The translations under genes were made by a program, and so were the position numbers. A stretch of 64,000 bases of DNA from Ligustrum vulgare (Eukaryota > Streptophyta > Magnoliopsida > Lamiales > Oleaceae), in NCBI GenBank assembly GCA_963555705.1, contig OY743179.1:25410192-25474191 (forward strand). Reading direction: 5' to 3'. Below, in pieces: positions 37,901-48,230 of the stretch; within the stretch, counting starts at the first letter, position 1, and each line of letters begins with the position of its first letter. The notes beneath the pieces are model-generated. The model worked only from the letters and a program-made list of their open reading frames with translations, did not search any database and was not told where the DNA came from.

Positions 37901-40900
37901 AATAATTTTGTGAGTAAGTGTCCTAGACCAATATCCACTACTTCCAAAATGAGTCCACAGAAATAAAAGCAACTGAGGCCCAATAAACACAAAACCAGGC
38001 TCAAGAAAGCCCAATAATAATCATAATAAACGTAAATCCAACCTCACTGAAGTCACAGTGCTCGAGACCCAACCTCACCGAAGTCACAGAAGTCGGAGAA
38101 AGCTTCGCTCCTAACACCAGTCGCCGCCTAACCCAGAACCGGTCACCTCCGAAGTGCTTTCCGACCACCACAGAGACGGCCGATCACCAGCGTCCCCCTC
38201 ACGACCACTGTAGAAACGAGATTGCACCCCGCACACGGAACCAATCACCACGGAGCCACTGCAGACAACAAATAACCCACACGTATGACCCGGACTCTAC
38301 CCAGAACTGACACCCACAACCCAGTGAACCAAAAGAAAGGTCGGTTGTTTCCAGGAGCAAGATCAGACTTTCCGAGATAGAGAAAAATTTTCTCTTTTCG
38401 TTCCACACAAAGGATTTAGACTACCACAATGAATAACAGAGGAGCGGCTCTGATACCATGTCAAATTAGTCTGAATACCCCCTTCAATAGGGTTTACTTC
38501 ATTATATCAAGGCAGAAAATGTACATACAAGGTAAGTATAATCTCTATTTACAGCATATTTACAGCCTAGAGATTTGCTATCAAGTATGGAAAGTATCCT
38601 AACATAGTGCAATTCAATTATGGAATAATATAATTTATTCCAAATTATATTCGTAACACCAACTGGCTTCCTCGTGTCTCCATGATTCCTTATCTACTCG
38701 GACCCTCGTCACCACCAATCAAACAACTGCCCTATGAGCAAGATCCTATGTTGTCCCACCTCCCTCCCCCTCCATACCGACCACTCACTCACTCCCAGTC
38801 GACCAGATGCCTCTCTGGCTAACCCTATGACCACTCGTGCTCAAAACAACAATACCAAACCCAACTGCATAATTAACCTAAGTGCCACCCTCACCCACCT
38901 ATTGACCTTGAACCCACAACTGTCACTCATGTCAAGCCCTCAAATATCCACCCAAGCCCTCAAATATCCCAAATGGATTAGAGCCATGTCATATGAGTAT
39001 GATACCCTTGTTCAAAATGGTACCTGAGAGCTTGTACTTGCAATTGATACCCAAAACCTATTAGGATGTAAGTGGATTTTTCGCACTAAGCATCTTCTTG
39101 ATGATTCTGTTGACATGTATAAAGCATACTTAGTGGTAAATGGCTTCCATCAATGCCCTGGAGTTGACTACCCTGATACATTTAGTCCAGTCATCAAGCA
39201 CACCACTATTTGCCTTATACTCAGCATTGCTACATGTCGTGGCTGGTCGTTACGTCGTTAGATGTCATTAATGCTTTTCTTCAAGGACATCTCTTTGAGG
39301 ATGTATTTATGGCCCGACCGCCAGGATTCATTGATCGTGATCACCCTAATCAAGTGTGCAAGCTTCGTAAGGCCGTCTATTGTCTCATGCAAGCACCAAG
39401 TGCCTACTATGAGTTGTGACCTCCGACTTCATCAACTCTCATGCAGACACTTCTCTGTTTGTCATCAACACAGGTGGTACCTTAATTTGTCTTCTCATTT
39501 ATGTTGATATTATCATTACAGGTAACAATGATAAGGCAGTACAAAACTTCATCATGTTACTCGCTCAATGTTTTTCCCCATTAAGGACCTTGGGCCTCTT
39601 TCCTATTTCCTTAGTATCGAGGTTCCCGCCATCCCTTATGGACTTCTCTTATCAGAGAGACGGTACATCATTTATCTCCTTGCTCACTCTCATATGATAA
39701 GTGCCAAACCTGTTGTTACACCACTTGGAACTGACCATACACTCACGCTTCAGTCTGGACCACCCTCTCCGAGTCTACTAAGTACCGTGCGACTCTTGGT
39801 AGCCTTCAGTTCTCACACATCCAAACATCTCATTTGCAGTTAACAAGCTTTCCCAATTATTTCATCACCCTTCCTTAAATCATTGGAATGTTGCTAAGCA
39901 CTCACAATAGTATTTATGTTGCAAAACTATTCATATTGTAATATGTGGCAAGTCTTAAATATACATTTATGATCTCCATCATTTGCTGAGAAAACTCAAC
40001 CTCGGCGAGAGTAAGTCCAATATTATATCGATGCTAAACTGCTTATGGTGCCGTAATGTACACATCATATGAAACAACAGCTGGCTCTATAGAAACAAGG
40101 GCACAAGGGACTAGCACATATAACTTCCATGGTTCAGAGAATATGGAATTGCACACAAACATGCAGTAGATTAATCAAATGCATCTCACATCTTACAATT
40201 CTTTTCTACAGGTTCATTCAAGTGTTGTTTAAGCAGAAATGCACACTTCTAGGATGGTGCGAAATGTTGGGGGGTAGTTGGTAATTTCTATAATATTCAC
40301 TCAAACTCTTTGGACATCAAACATTTTTTAAGGTTTTTGGATAAAGTACCTTTTTAAGAGACGTTTTTATTTTCCCAGTTTAAATTTTCTAGCAATACAT
40401 CTAGGTAGATCTGTACAGTCATCAAGCAATAATCCTTTCCAAGATCCAACAAGATTATATTGCATGTGGAACCATGAAAAGATTTGCATTCAATTAAATG
40501 CTTTTAATTGGATTTGCATACAACAACACAATAATTAATGCAACACACTTGCTGAAGTACACGAAAAACAGATGGAAGGAGGAAAAGGGGGCTGTACAGA
40601 GGAAAACAGTTAAAAAAAAAGAAGACATGATAAGGCAATAAAATCATGGTTAATCAAAATAAAAAATAGGATATATAAGAAAAGCAATTTAAGTGCAGTT
40701 CATTAAGAGAGTTCCAATAGTCATGCACTAAAGAGAGAAAGTTCATTTCAGTGCGTACTTCTGAATAAATGATTCTCCAGGCTTCCTTTCGGCATGAATT
40801 CGTAAACCAAAAGACGATTGTCACCCTCAGAGCAATATCCAATAAGTTTAACTAGGTTTGGATGATGAAGTTGTCCCAAATAATTCACTTCTGTCTGCGA

Positions 40901-42888
40901 ATTATCATCTAATTATGAGAGGACCAATAACAAAATTAAGATATCGATCAACTTGCACAATAAAAAGAAAAGACGTACCAACCACTCCTTGTGGCCTTGG
41001 AAACCCTCGGGCTTCAACTTCTTGACAGCAATGACAATTCCAGATCTCGGCTTCGCAGCTGTAAGAGTGTTCTCATCAATCCATCCTTTGAAAACATAGC
41101 CAAATCCTCCTTCCCCAAGAAGACTGTCGGGCCGAAAGCTTCTAGTTGCATTTTTTAACTCATTGAATGAGAATGACTTAACATTAGAGGATGAGAGAAT
41201 TTCAGCTTCGGATCTTGGAGTGGAAAGGTTGTCAATGCTGCTTTTTCCACTGTAAGAGGGAATGCTAATGCTGGAACGGTCAGATGAATTGCTGGTTTTG
41301 CTGAGAAATCTTGAAGCAGCCGAAGCTTGCAGAAAAAAAGATGTAATGAGGATTTTTCTCTTAGGTTAATTTGATAAGTACTAAGCAGGCCATTTTGGTA
41401 TAATCATAAAATAGTAAAAAATTTGATACTTCTCCATTTCATGTGAGGGAGTGCTAAAGTAGTTGCAACAGTCTCTATATATCCTCAGAATAAACTGGAA
41501 TAAGCCCAACAATTTTGGAGCAAGAATAGATAAAACTTGAACCAATCAGTTTGGTAGGAAAACATAAAATGCAAATCAAATAAAATTATCATCACTTAAT
41601 CTTGAAGGAAAACAATATTTTAACTAAGTTTGTGCACTACTTTTTAAGGCCAAAATTACGCGTAATAGTGCAGAGTACCACTTCCTAACAAATGAAGCTT
41701 GGATTCTGAAAACTTGAAGTGATCAGTTAGGAAGCAAAGCAAAAGAAGAAAACAAATATATAAAAGAAAATTAAACTTCATTTGATTTCAAAAGAAAACA
41801 ATATTTGAACTGTTTTTAGTTGAATCAACCTCATCCAAAAGCTAGATGAGGTTCCTTCCAAGTACAGTTAAACAACAACCTCTCAATCCTGCTCCACTGA
41901 TACACATCCCGCGATTTATACCTACAAATCCCCAAGACAGGGCTGTAGGGGCTCCTGAGATTGGAGTTCAACCTTTTTTTTAAACTGTCAAACAGAGTAC
42001 ATTTAAGAGGCCTGACAATTGCATATTTCTTTTTTTTATAATGGACGGCACTAAGACTTTTACCCAATTCTTAGTCAGCTTTGATATCTCGTATTGAATG
42101 ACCTTATCCATACGTTTAAACGCCTAAAAAGGAGACATTTTTATCTAAATTAAGTTTTCAACAATTTTCTCCACTGCTCTTTTATGCCAAAATTATGTGT
42201 ACTTGTGTATAGGAGCCTAACAGTTTGAAGTTCGGGTTCAATTTACCATCCATTCTTCAGTATTTTGACAAACTTTTAGCACTAATTCCTTCATCTTTTC
42301 TTCATATATGATGCATGACTTTTACATATTTCCTTCTCTCTTTGATTAAGTGAAATTCATTCCTGAAAACAAAAAACCGAAAATCCACTTGAAGTTTGAA
42401 ATTATAAACAAGAAAACTCAAGGAAATTTATTAGACACAAGATTTCAGATTAAAGATTCATCATTATTATTAATTTGACAAAAATAATCAAGTAAATGAT
42501 CTGCTTCTATTTATTTCCACTAAAAGAAACAAGATTTTTTTAAAGATTAATAATCAAATGGGACTTAAATAAACCAAAACACAAGAATGTAAACAAGGAT
42601 TCAAGAAATCCAAAAAAATCAATCCAAATTTCTTTTGCAAAGCGAAAAGATTTTGTCTTTGGCCATAGTCAATCCAAGTCAACCAAGATCGATTTTTCAA
42701 GTAAATTTTGAAAAGGATGATAAAGAAATGACCCAAAAGTGAACTTACTGTGAAAAAAATAAATAAACTTGATAATATTTTCTCCATTAACATACAGAAT
42801 ACAGACAACAGAGGATGAGAGGAAAAATACCAGAAGGGGTGCTGAGAGAGGCATCAACTCTAGCTGAAGAACCGAAACAGTTCCCCAT
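28945..42888 (-). CDS. PBL2/3-like: Receptor-like cytoplasmic kinase VII, PBL2/PBL3 (APK2)-like, six exons
   Basis: Ser/Thr kinase, 405 residues, deduced from six exons with GT/AG borders and consistent phase: 42888-42831, 41325-40979, 40894-40759, 30176-30040, 29925-29802, 29360-28945 (stop). The N-terminus MGNCFGSS gives Gly2 for myristoylation and Cys4 for palmitoylation, so it should sit at the plasma membrane. The kinase domain is at about 84-360: Gly loop GEGGFGYV (90-97), ATP-binding Lys121 in [14 protein letters not shown] with catalytic Asp216, DFG at 234-236, activation segment [15 protein letters not shown]. The C-terminal tail is Ser/Pro-rich and ends SPRVR, as in APK2-type proteins. 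Subfamily VII kinases relay signals from surface immune and growth receptors. No stop or frameshift is seen. Introns 1 (1.5 kb) and 3 (10.6 kb) are long, and intron 3 is filled with retrotransposons. Which of PBL2 and PBL3 it matches cannot be settled here. Confidence 0.93.
30575..30716. mobile_element. Short inverted-repeat MITE-like element
   Basis: The ends read CCCCTGTTTGGTGG (left) and, in reverse complement, CGCCTGTTTGGCCTTC (right), about 140 bp apart. The shared CCTGTTTGG terminus is common in plant hAT-type MITEs. No clear TSD is seen, so the limits are approximate. Confidence 0.5.
31038..31280 (+). repeat. 5' LTR of copia element 5
   Basis: The end is set by the PBS a few bases downstream. 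The start (TATTAGAGG, likely from TGTTAGAGG) is a guess based on the ~200-250-bp LTRs of related elements 2 and 6. A TATA-like CGTATAAATATAC lies at about 31229. An internal repeat of GATATTCTACTGTAATTGG-type sequence is at about 31114 and 31168. Confidence 0.55.
31287..31298 (+). promoter_or_regulatory. Primer binding site of copia element 5
   Basis: TGGTATCAAAGC matches the 3' end of initiator methionine tRNA with one mismatch and lies just after the LTR. Confidence 0.8.
31390..33661 (+). pseudogene. Copia element 5 gag, protease and integrase, broken
   Basis: Gag remnants are in shifting frames from ATG 31390 ([20 protein letters not shown] near 31520). The protease core [12 protein letters not shown] is in the 32258-32491 frame. 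The integrase zinc region ([15 protein letters not shown] ... [12 protein letters not shown]) is near 32760-32900, and the integrase core and C-terminus are in shifted frames to 33661 (SNDGGEY-like motif near 33135, [12 protein letters not shown] near 33420). There are many stops. Confidence 0.75.
33667..33866 (-). repeat. 3' LTR of copia element 6
   Basis: 200 bp. On the minus strand it starts TGTTACGAATATAATTTGG and ends TAATTTGACA. Base-for-base equal to 38459-38658 as far as I can compare. Confidence 0.95.
33874..37881 (-). pseudogene. Copia element 6 gag-pol polyprotein, one in-frame stop
   Basis: A single frame of 1335 sense positions runs from the likely start ATG 37881 ([18 protein letters not shown]) to the stop at 33874. 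It is interrupted only by a TAG at 34782-34780, just after the RT motif [16 protein letters not shown]. The frame is also open upstream to 38004. Order: gag; two knuckles [14 protein letters not shown] and [14 protein letters not shown]; protease [13 protein letters not shown]; integrase zinc region ([11 protein letters not shown] ... CATC) and core ([24 protein letters not shown]); RT ([23 protein letters not shown]); RNase H ([23 protein letters not shown]). All catalytic motifs are present. Transposition in cis is unlikely because of the stop, unless it is read through. Confidence 0.93.
38447..38458 (-). promoter_or_regulatory. Primer binding site of copia element 6
   Basis: The minus strand reads TGGTATCAGAGC directly adjacent to the LTR end at 38459. 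It is a perfect initiator-Met tRNA type site. Confidence 0.93.
38459..38658 (-). repeat. 5' LTR of copia element 6
   Basis: Partner of 33667-33866, same length and sequence. Flanked on the right by TSD CCAAC (38659-38663). Confidence 0.95.
38664..39905 (+). pseudogene. Copia element 5, RT part beyond the nested insertion
   Basis: This continues the element interrupted at 33661: linker ([13 protein letters not shown] at about 38830), RT start ([13 protein letters not shown] near 39060), 39210-39419 ([22 protein letters not shown]), 39416-39697 (active site altered, VDIIITG) and 39568-39843 ([14 protein letters not shown]). It stops abruptly in the segment after RT (AVNKLSQLF near 39835-39860). 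Confidence 0.78.
41326..42830 (-). other. Intron 1 of the kinase gene
   Basis: The donor GT is at 42830-42829 after exon 1, and the acceptor TTCTGCAAG ends at 41326. The body is AT-rich. Frames at 41831-42067 and 42554-42808 look like chance ORFs. No element is recognised. Confidence 0.8.
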
Positions 42889-44189
42889 AATATGATGCTA
42901 TGAAAATAGTGGTTCTTTACTTCTTTAGAACCCTTTTCAATGAATATCAAAAAACCAAAATTATTAAGAAAAAAATCAAGAGCAGTCCTCAAATGAACTC
43001 CTTTGGTTAATATATTTATTTTTAGAGGCTTTTAGGGTGGAATGATAACAAATACATAACAAGAAAAGAGCCTTGAAAGACAGAAATGAAAAAGAAGAAG
43101 AAACTGAAATACCAGGCGGCCCTCAGTACCCAATTTTGCCATTCCATTCATATTGCTGTGGGAATGGGGGTTGGGGGTGTGTCCCACCTCTGAAAATGAC
43201 AAGAGAGTTGTATATTTCGGGTTGACGTGTTTTCCACTAATATATTTAATTTCATATTTCCTAATTTGCCCCTTAACCATTTCAACTCACTCTCGACACA
43301 ATTAATTTTTTTTTTTTTTTTTTTTTTTGGGCAATGTAATTGATTAAATTTTGTTAGTTTTATTTTGCTATATAATTATGTTTCCCTTATTTCTTGAATA
43401 AATTGATTTTATCAACTCAAATGCATTTGTATCGTAAAGAAATATTTTTTGATTGAAATTTAAACTCCTAATTTATGAAGACACTAAAAATAATAATCCG
43501 CAACTTACAATCATCGATGAAAAATTAAGGTTAAAGAAGAAATAAGTGATATGATTATTTTATCAATATTTAGTCACTATTTGGTGGAGATTAAAATCAA
43601 GTTTTTAGTAAATTTGATAAAACATATTGAATGTGTGATTAAAAAATTGTAAATTTTATAAAATGTGTGATATAAATTAATTTGTTCAATATAACTTAGA
43701 TTAAAAACTAATTTTAATTATCAGTAGATAGGGGCTTACTGCCAACTTATAACAATATCTACTGTTGGCAATTATGAATGATAATATTCTCAATCACGTT
43801 ATCAATAATTATTGACAATCATTCGGAATCAACAACAAGATTTTGTTTTTCATTAGTATTGACGAATTTTATTCGAAAAATTAATTTTTTGAAATTAAAA
43901 ATATTGCTAGCTTGCCTTCGAAAAAACTGCAAAATTTTTATTGGATAATTAAATTTACTAAAAATTTCATCATATATCTGTCTATCTATTTATCCTATAC
44001 ATATATACATATACATATATTAAAATAAAAGTAAGAATAGAAAATCATTAAATGACATTTTTCCTCCAAAATTCACTTACAATTTTTGAAAAAAAAAAAG
44101 AAGCTAAAATAGAAATAGAAAAAAATAAAAATCAGTGTAAATAATATTTATTATCCTTTAATAATAAATAAATCATATTGTCTAAAATA
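42889..44189. other. Upstream region of the kinase gene and AT-rich spacer
   Basis: The kinase promoter and 5' untranslated region should lie in 42889 to about 43300, but no TATA box can be chosen with confidence. A poly-T run (about 23 T) is at 43306-43328. 43329-44189 is AT-rich non-coding DNA that ends at the TSD TATAT (44190-44194) of the gypsy element. Confidence 0.5.
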
Positions 44190-44194
44190 TATAT

Positions 44195-44815
44195 TGATCC
44201 GACCATTTTTTCGTCACCTCAATGTGGGCCTTTGATTTGGGATACGCCGGGTCGGTTTATCCCGACCATGCCATTTCCCGGCCTCTTAGATTATCAGGTA
44301 TAAATTTTCTCAAGACGGAATAGTAGCCTGACCTTACCTCTATCAAAGGTCGGGTATGCCCACCTAATCCGATCGCTTCACTCTAGATAGGATGATACAA
44401 GATGGATTCCAGGTATTCATTGTCTATGGGTCTTGCCCATGGGCCTTCCTTCTTGAGCCCCTTTAAAGAAAGAAAGGAGTCCTAACCCACGAGGGAGCCT
44501 CCTGAAAAAGGGGAAAATCACTCCTTGTAATAATAGAATTCTTCATAAAAGGTAAGTTTATATCAAAAGGAATCCTTCCTTAACCAAAATAGGTTATGGG
44601 ATCTTAAGCCCTATAAATAGAGTCTCTTTGATCACATATTATTCATTCATTATTCTCTACGTTTTCCAGTTAAATATTCTCTCTCTACTTTTCTCCAGAA
44701 AACTAATTCTCACACCGGATGGGCGACGGAGAGAATCCTCCTCGCCTTTTCTGTAGGTCAACCAAGGCGAATTCATTGGTCTTTTCCAGCAATCAAGTAT
44801 CATCAGATCTTGCCA
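44195..44815 (+). repeat. 5' LTR of gypsy element 7, 3' end deleted
   Basis: It starts TGATCCGACCATTTT and aligns to 53064 onward and 62885 onward. Against the 3' LTR it lacks about 44 bp near 44358, and its last ~35 bp are missing: alignment stops at GCCAC (44811-44815), and the next bases are gag. A TATA box CCTATAAATAGAG lies at about 44610. Confidence 0.88.
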
Positions 44816-45725
44816 CAAATCCTAACAACCACTTGAATACCTACACTAATGTCATGGACATGCATAATGCTCCCGATCATATTATGTGCAAGGCCTTCCC
44901 GCAAACCTTAACAAATTCAGCTCGAGACTGGTTTTCTACAATACCTCCAAGGTCAATCTCTTTCTTCGCCGATTTTACTGAGAAATTCACAACTTTCTTT
45001 GCAAGTAGCAAAAGGATTAAGAAAACCGCCGCTTCCCTCATGCAGTTAAGACAAGGACCAAATGAAACACTGCGAGAGTTCATAACTCGTTTTAACGCTG
45101 AAAGACTTCAGATTCCAGATCTTCACATCTCATCAGCCATCTCAGCCCTGACCTTGGCTATTCGAGGTCCGGAATTCAAAATGTCCTTATCCAAGAATCC
45201 ACCCTCGAATGTAACGGAGCTTCTCAGAAGAGCCGAGAAGTACATAAATATGGAGGAAACATTGTTTTTAGTTCGGCACAAGACCAAGTGCATAGAACAG
45301 AAGCCTAGTCTTCACAATCCACAAGACAGGGGAATAAGAGGTCAAGGCAAGAGGATGAAAAGAACTCTTCCCGACCTAACTCGAAGGGGAATAACAATGG
45401 GCATCAGAGTTTAACTCCACTAAACGCATCTCGATCCCACATTCTCATGGAAATCAAGGGGCGTGAAGATTTGCGTTGGCCCAAGCCTATTGAGGGGATA
45501 ATTGACGAAAAAAATCGACATAAGTATTGTGACTTTCACAAGAGCCTGAGCCATACCACGGATGAGTGTAGAACATTAAAACAGGAGATAGAAGCCCTCA
45601 TAAAAAGATGCTTCCTGGGGCACTACATAAATAAAGACTATAAAGAGCATGGAAAAGGGGGAAGAGAAAAACAGATCCGCTGGCACCATAAGCTTTATTG
45701 TTGGAGGAATAGCATCTGGAGGTGA
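44719..45725 (+). pseudogene. Gypsy element 7 gag, fused to LTR sequence, frameshifted
   Basis: The frame 44719-45414 (231 codons) starts inside the LTR, and its first ~33 residues are translated LTR. From NPNNHLNTYTNVMDM it becomes a genuine gag (MCKAFPQTLTNSARDWFSTIPP, LMQLRQGPNETLREFITRFN, SNVTELLRRAEKYINMEE). After a frameshift it continues at 45447-45725 with YCDFHKSLSHTTDECRTLKQEIEALI, the usual end of gag. The open fusion frame is fortuitous and is not the original start. Confidence 0.82.
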
Positions 45726-46416
45726 TTTAAATAACACACGCAAGAATTATGCCCGGGCATTAGGTGATCGGGAAGAAAGGTCAGGACATCATGACAATAA
45801 GATTTCAAACAGCATCAGCTTCAGTAACGCCGATATGGAAGGAATTTCATATCCTCATGACGACGCCCTTGTCATCAATACCACAATCGCAAATTTTGAT
45901 GTAAGAAGGGTACTAGTCGACAATGGAAGCGCAGCCAATGTCCTTTCCTTGGAAGCCTTCAACAAGATGCAATTCCCCAGAGATCGGCTTCGACAGGTCA
46001 TTACTCCGCTAACTAGATTTGGTGGAGGAACGGTGAAACCCGAAGGCTTAATTGACCTTCCTACTTCACTAGGATCAGAGGAAAAGCAAGTAACAAAGAT
46101 GACTCTGTTTCAGGTCGTCAAGACCCCTATGGCCTACAATGCTATCTTGGGAAGACCATTCCTAAACAGCTTAAGAGCTATAGTATCAACATATCATCTA
46201 GCAATCAAGTTCCCGACTTCCACAGGAATAGCCACAGTACAGGGAAATCAATCGGTAGCCCAGAGTTGCTACATTAGCTATATTGGGAAGGGTAAGACAG
46301 ATCTGATGTCAATTGAACTTCCTGTGGAAGAAAGAATGTCGCCGGTAGAGGAATTAGAGGAAGTTCGAATCTCAGAAGGAAAAAGCTTTACAATTGGGAA
46401 GAACTCCCCAAACTAA
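45649..46416 (+). pseudogene. Gypsy element 7 aspartic protease region
   Basis: An open frame of 255 codons. The protease core is VRRVLVDNGSAANVLSLEAF (about residues 85-104), with DNGS replacing the common D-T/S-G triad, followed by VKTPMAYNAILGRPFLNSLRA, the conserved ILGR segment. The frame ends KNSPN at 46416, then shifts into RT. Confidence 0.82.
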
Positions 46417-47848
46417 TGAAGGAGGAGTTATCGCAGTGTTTAAGGAAAAATATCGACATATTCGCATGGAGTGCTGAAGATATGCCCGGGATCGATCCTG
46501 CACTCGTCGAACACGGGCTTAACGTATGCCCGAAAAAGCCCGTAAAATAGAAAAGAAGATGGTTTGCTAAAAAAAGGAGGCAGATAATAAAAGATGAAGT
46601 AGATAAACTTGTGAAAGTAGGATTCATCAAGGAGGTAAAGTATCCAAAATGGTTAGCCAATGTGGTCTTGGTAAAGAAGCCAAATGGAAAGTGGCGAGTT
46701 TGTATAGATTTCACAGACTTGAATAAAGCATGTCCAAAAGACAGTTATCATCTTCCTAGGATAGACAGATTGGTGGATTTCACATCAGGCTCTGAACTTT
46801 ACGGCTTCCTAGACGTCTTCTCGGGATATCATCAAATTCGGATGGCACAGGAGATCAGGAAAAGACTTCATTTATGGCAGATGAAAGAATATATTTCTAT
46901 AAGGTCATGCCTTTTGGATTGAAGAATGCTGGAGCTACTTATCAAAGGTTGGTAAACATAGTCTTCCCCAAACATTTCGGGCAGAACATTGAAGTCTACG
47001 TTGATGACATGGTCGTAAAAAGCTTAAGGAAGAAAGAGCACATTGCTGACATTGAGGACATATTCTGTACACTCAGAGAACATCGTATGAAACTGAATCC
47101 CGCGAAGTGCGCCTTCGGAGTAGGCTCGAGAAAGTTTTTGGGATTCATGATCACTCAGAGAGGTATCGAAGTTAATCCAGATAAAATTTTGGCCCTAGCA
47201 TCAATGGAACCCCCACGAAATATCAGGGAAGTGCAGAAGCTAACAAGGAGAGTAGCAGCATTTGGCCGATTTATGTCTAGGGTAGCGGACAAATATTTTC
47301 CCTTCTTCAAAACTCTTAGAGGAAACAAAGACTTCAGATGGGACGAGGAGTGCGAGGTCTCCTTCAGGAAGTTGAAAGAATATTTGGGTACTCTTCCAAT
47401 ATTGGTAAAGCTAAATCCAGGGGATAATCTGTTCTTGTATCTAGCAGTGTCTGAACATGCTATAAGCGTCGTTTTGGTTAAAGAGGAAGAGAAGGCTCAA
47501 AAATCGGTATATTACGTCAGCAAGATGATGTTGGACGAAGAAACCCGATATACATTAGAAGAGCAGCTCGCACTGGCCTTGGTTGCAGCAGCAAGAAAGT
47601 TAAAACCGTACTTTCAAGCCCATGCCATAATTGTCCTCACAAATCAGCCTTTGAAGCAAATCTTGCAGAAATCAGATGTATCTGGCCGTCTACTCAAGTG
47701 GTCAATCGAGCTCGGAGAGTATGACATCGAGTTCAAACCCCGGCCTTCCATCAAAGCACAGGTCTTAGCTGACTTCGTCGCCGAACTCGCCCCAAGACCT
47801 CGGGGGCCAACAGGTCATGACAGGGAAGAGGACACATGGACCTTGTAA
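46417..47848 (+). pseudogene. Gypsy element 7 reverse transcriptase and RNase H
   Basis: The RT start lies in 46424-46610 (decayed, with a TAG near 46549), then 46611-46922 (WLANVVLVKKPNGKWRVCID, YGFLDVFSGYHQI). A frameshift is followed by 46874-47848 (FYKVMPFGLKNAGATYQRLV, active site YVDDMVVKS, FLGFMITQRGIEVNPDKI). The classical RNase H follows (SEHAISVVLVKEE, YYVSKMMLDEETRYT, ending QVLADFVAEL). The YVDD motif is intact. Confidence 0.87.
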
Positions 47849-48230
47849 GTAGATGGAGCATCGAATGCCGCAGGCTCGGGGGTCGAAATCATACTAAAGA
47901 AAGATGATGGCATAATGGAAATTCAGTGTGCAGTAAGATTTAACTTCCCAGCAACTAATAATGATGCAGAGTATGAGGCCGTGATTGCTGGACTTCAAGC
48001 AGGTAAGCATCTGGGGGTCGAGCATTTTAAGGTCCTGAGTGATTCACAATTAGTGGTAGAATAGGTAAACGGAACTTTTGAAGAAAAATATGAGAAAATG
48101 TCATCTTATAGGATGAAGGTCTTGGACTTACAAAGAAAGTTCAAGTCTTGCTGCATAGACAAAATTCCGAGGTCCGCCAATCACAATGCAGATGCTTTAT
48201 CAAGACTTACTTGTTCCAATCTAGACCACT
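47849..48230 (+). pseudogene. Gypsy element 7 second RNase H (archaeal-type)
   Basis: In continuation of the pol frame, after a TAA near 47846, the sequence reads VDGASNAAGSGVEIIL, NNDAEYEAVIAGLQAG and VLSDSQLVVE, then a TAG near 48062, then ending in SANHNADALSRL. This D...E...D pattern and its position between RNase H and integrase is the duplicated aRNH domain described in Tat gypsy elements. Confidence 0.8.

Larger units (their letters stand above)
33667..38658 (-). mobile_element. Ty1/copia retrotransposon 6, nearly intact and young
   Basis: The element is 4992 bp with two 200-bp LTRs that look identical by eye (33667-33866 and 38459-38658), flanked by TSD CCAAC (33662-33666 and 38659-38663). 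A PBS TGGTATCAGAGC abuts the 5' LTR (minus strand, 38458 downward), and a polypurine tract GAGGGGGGA lies next to the 3' LTR (33867-33875). The single long polyprotein is interrupted by only one in-frame TAG. It is inserted in element 5, within intron 3 of the kinase gene, in the gene's sense orientation. Confidence 0.95.
31038..39905 (+). mobile_element. Ty1/copia retrotransposon 5 (RE1-like), 3' truncated, split by element 6
   Basis: The 5' LTR ends near 31280 and is followed by PBS TGGTATCAAAGC at 31287-31298 (initiator Met tRNA type, one mismatch to the usual TGGTATCAGAGC). Gag starts at ATG 31390. Coding remnants run to 33661, are interrupted by element 6 at 33667-38658, and continue at 38664 with RT. 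The sequence ends within the RT/connection region at about 39905 with no RNase H and no 3' LTR. It is heavily mutated, and antisense to the kinase gene. Confidence 0.82.
30177..40758 (-). other. Giant intron 3 of the kinase gene with nested copia elements
   Basis: On the minus strand the donor GT is at 40758-40757 after AGA-A, and the acceptor is TTTTGCAG at about 30184-30177. The phase matches on both sides. The 10.6-kb intron contains a MITE-like element (30575-30716), element 5 on the plus strand (antisense to the gene) and element 6 on the minus strand (sense to the gene). 39906-40758 and 30177-31037 hold no other recognised features. Confidence 0.88.

Noticed and set aside
41831..42067. 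78-codon ORF in intron 1 of the kinase gene
   Set aside because: No recognisable family, located inside a well-supported intron, likely a chance frame.
43306..43328. Poly(T) run as the tail of a retroposed gene
   Set aside because: No adjacent coding sequence or target duplication. Treated as a simple repeat.
44719..44815. Start of the gypsy 231-codon ORF as a genuine gag N-terminus
   Set aside because: The first ~33 codons are LTR sequence shared with the 3' LTR, so the start results from a deletion.
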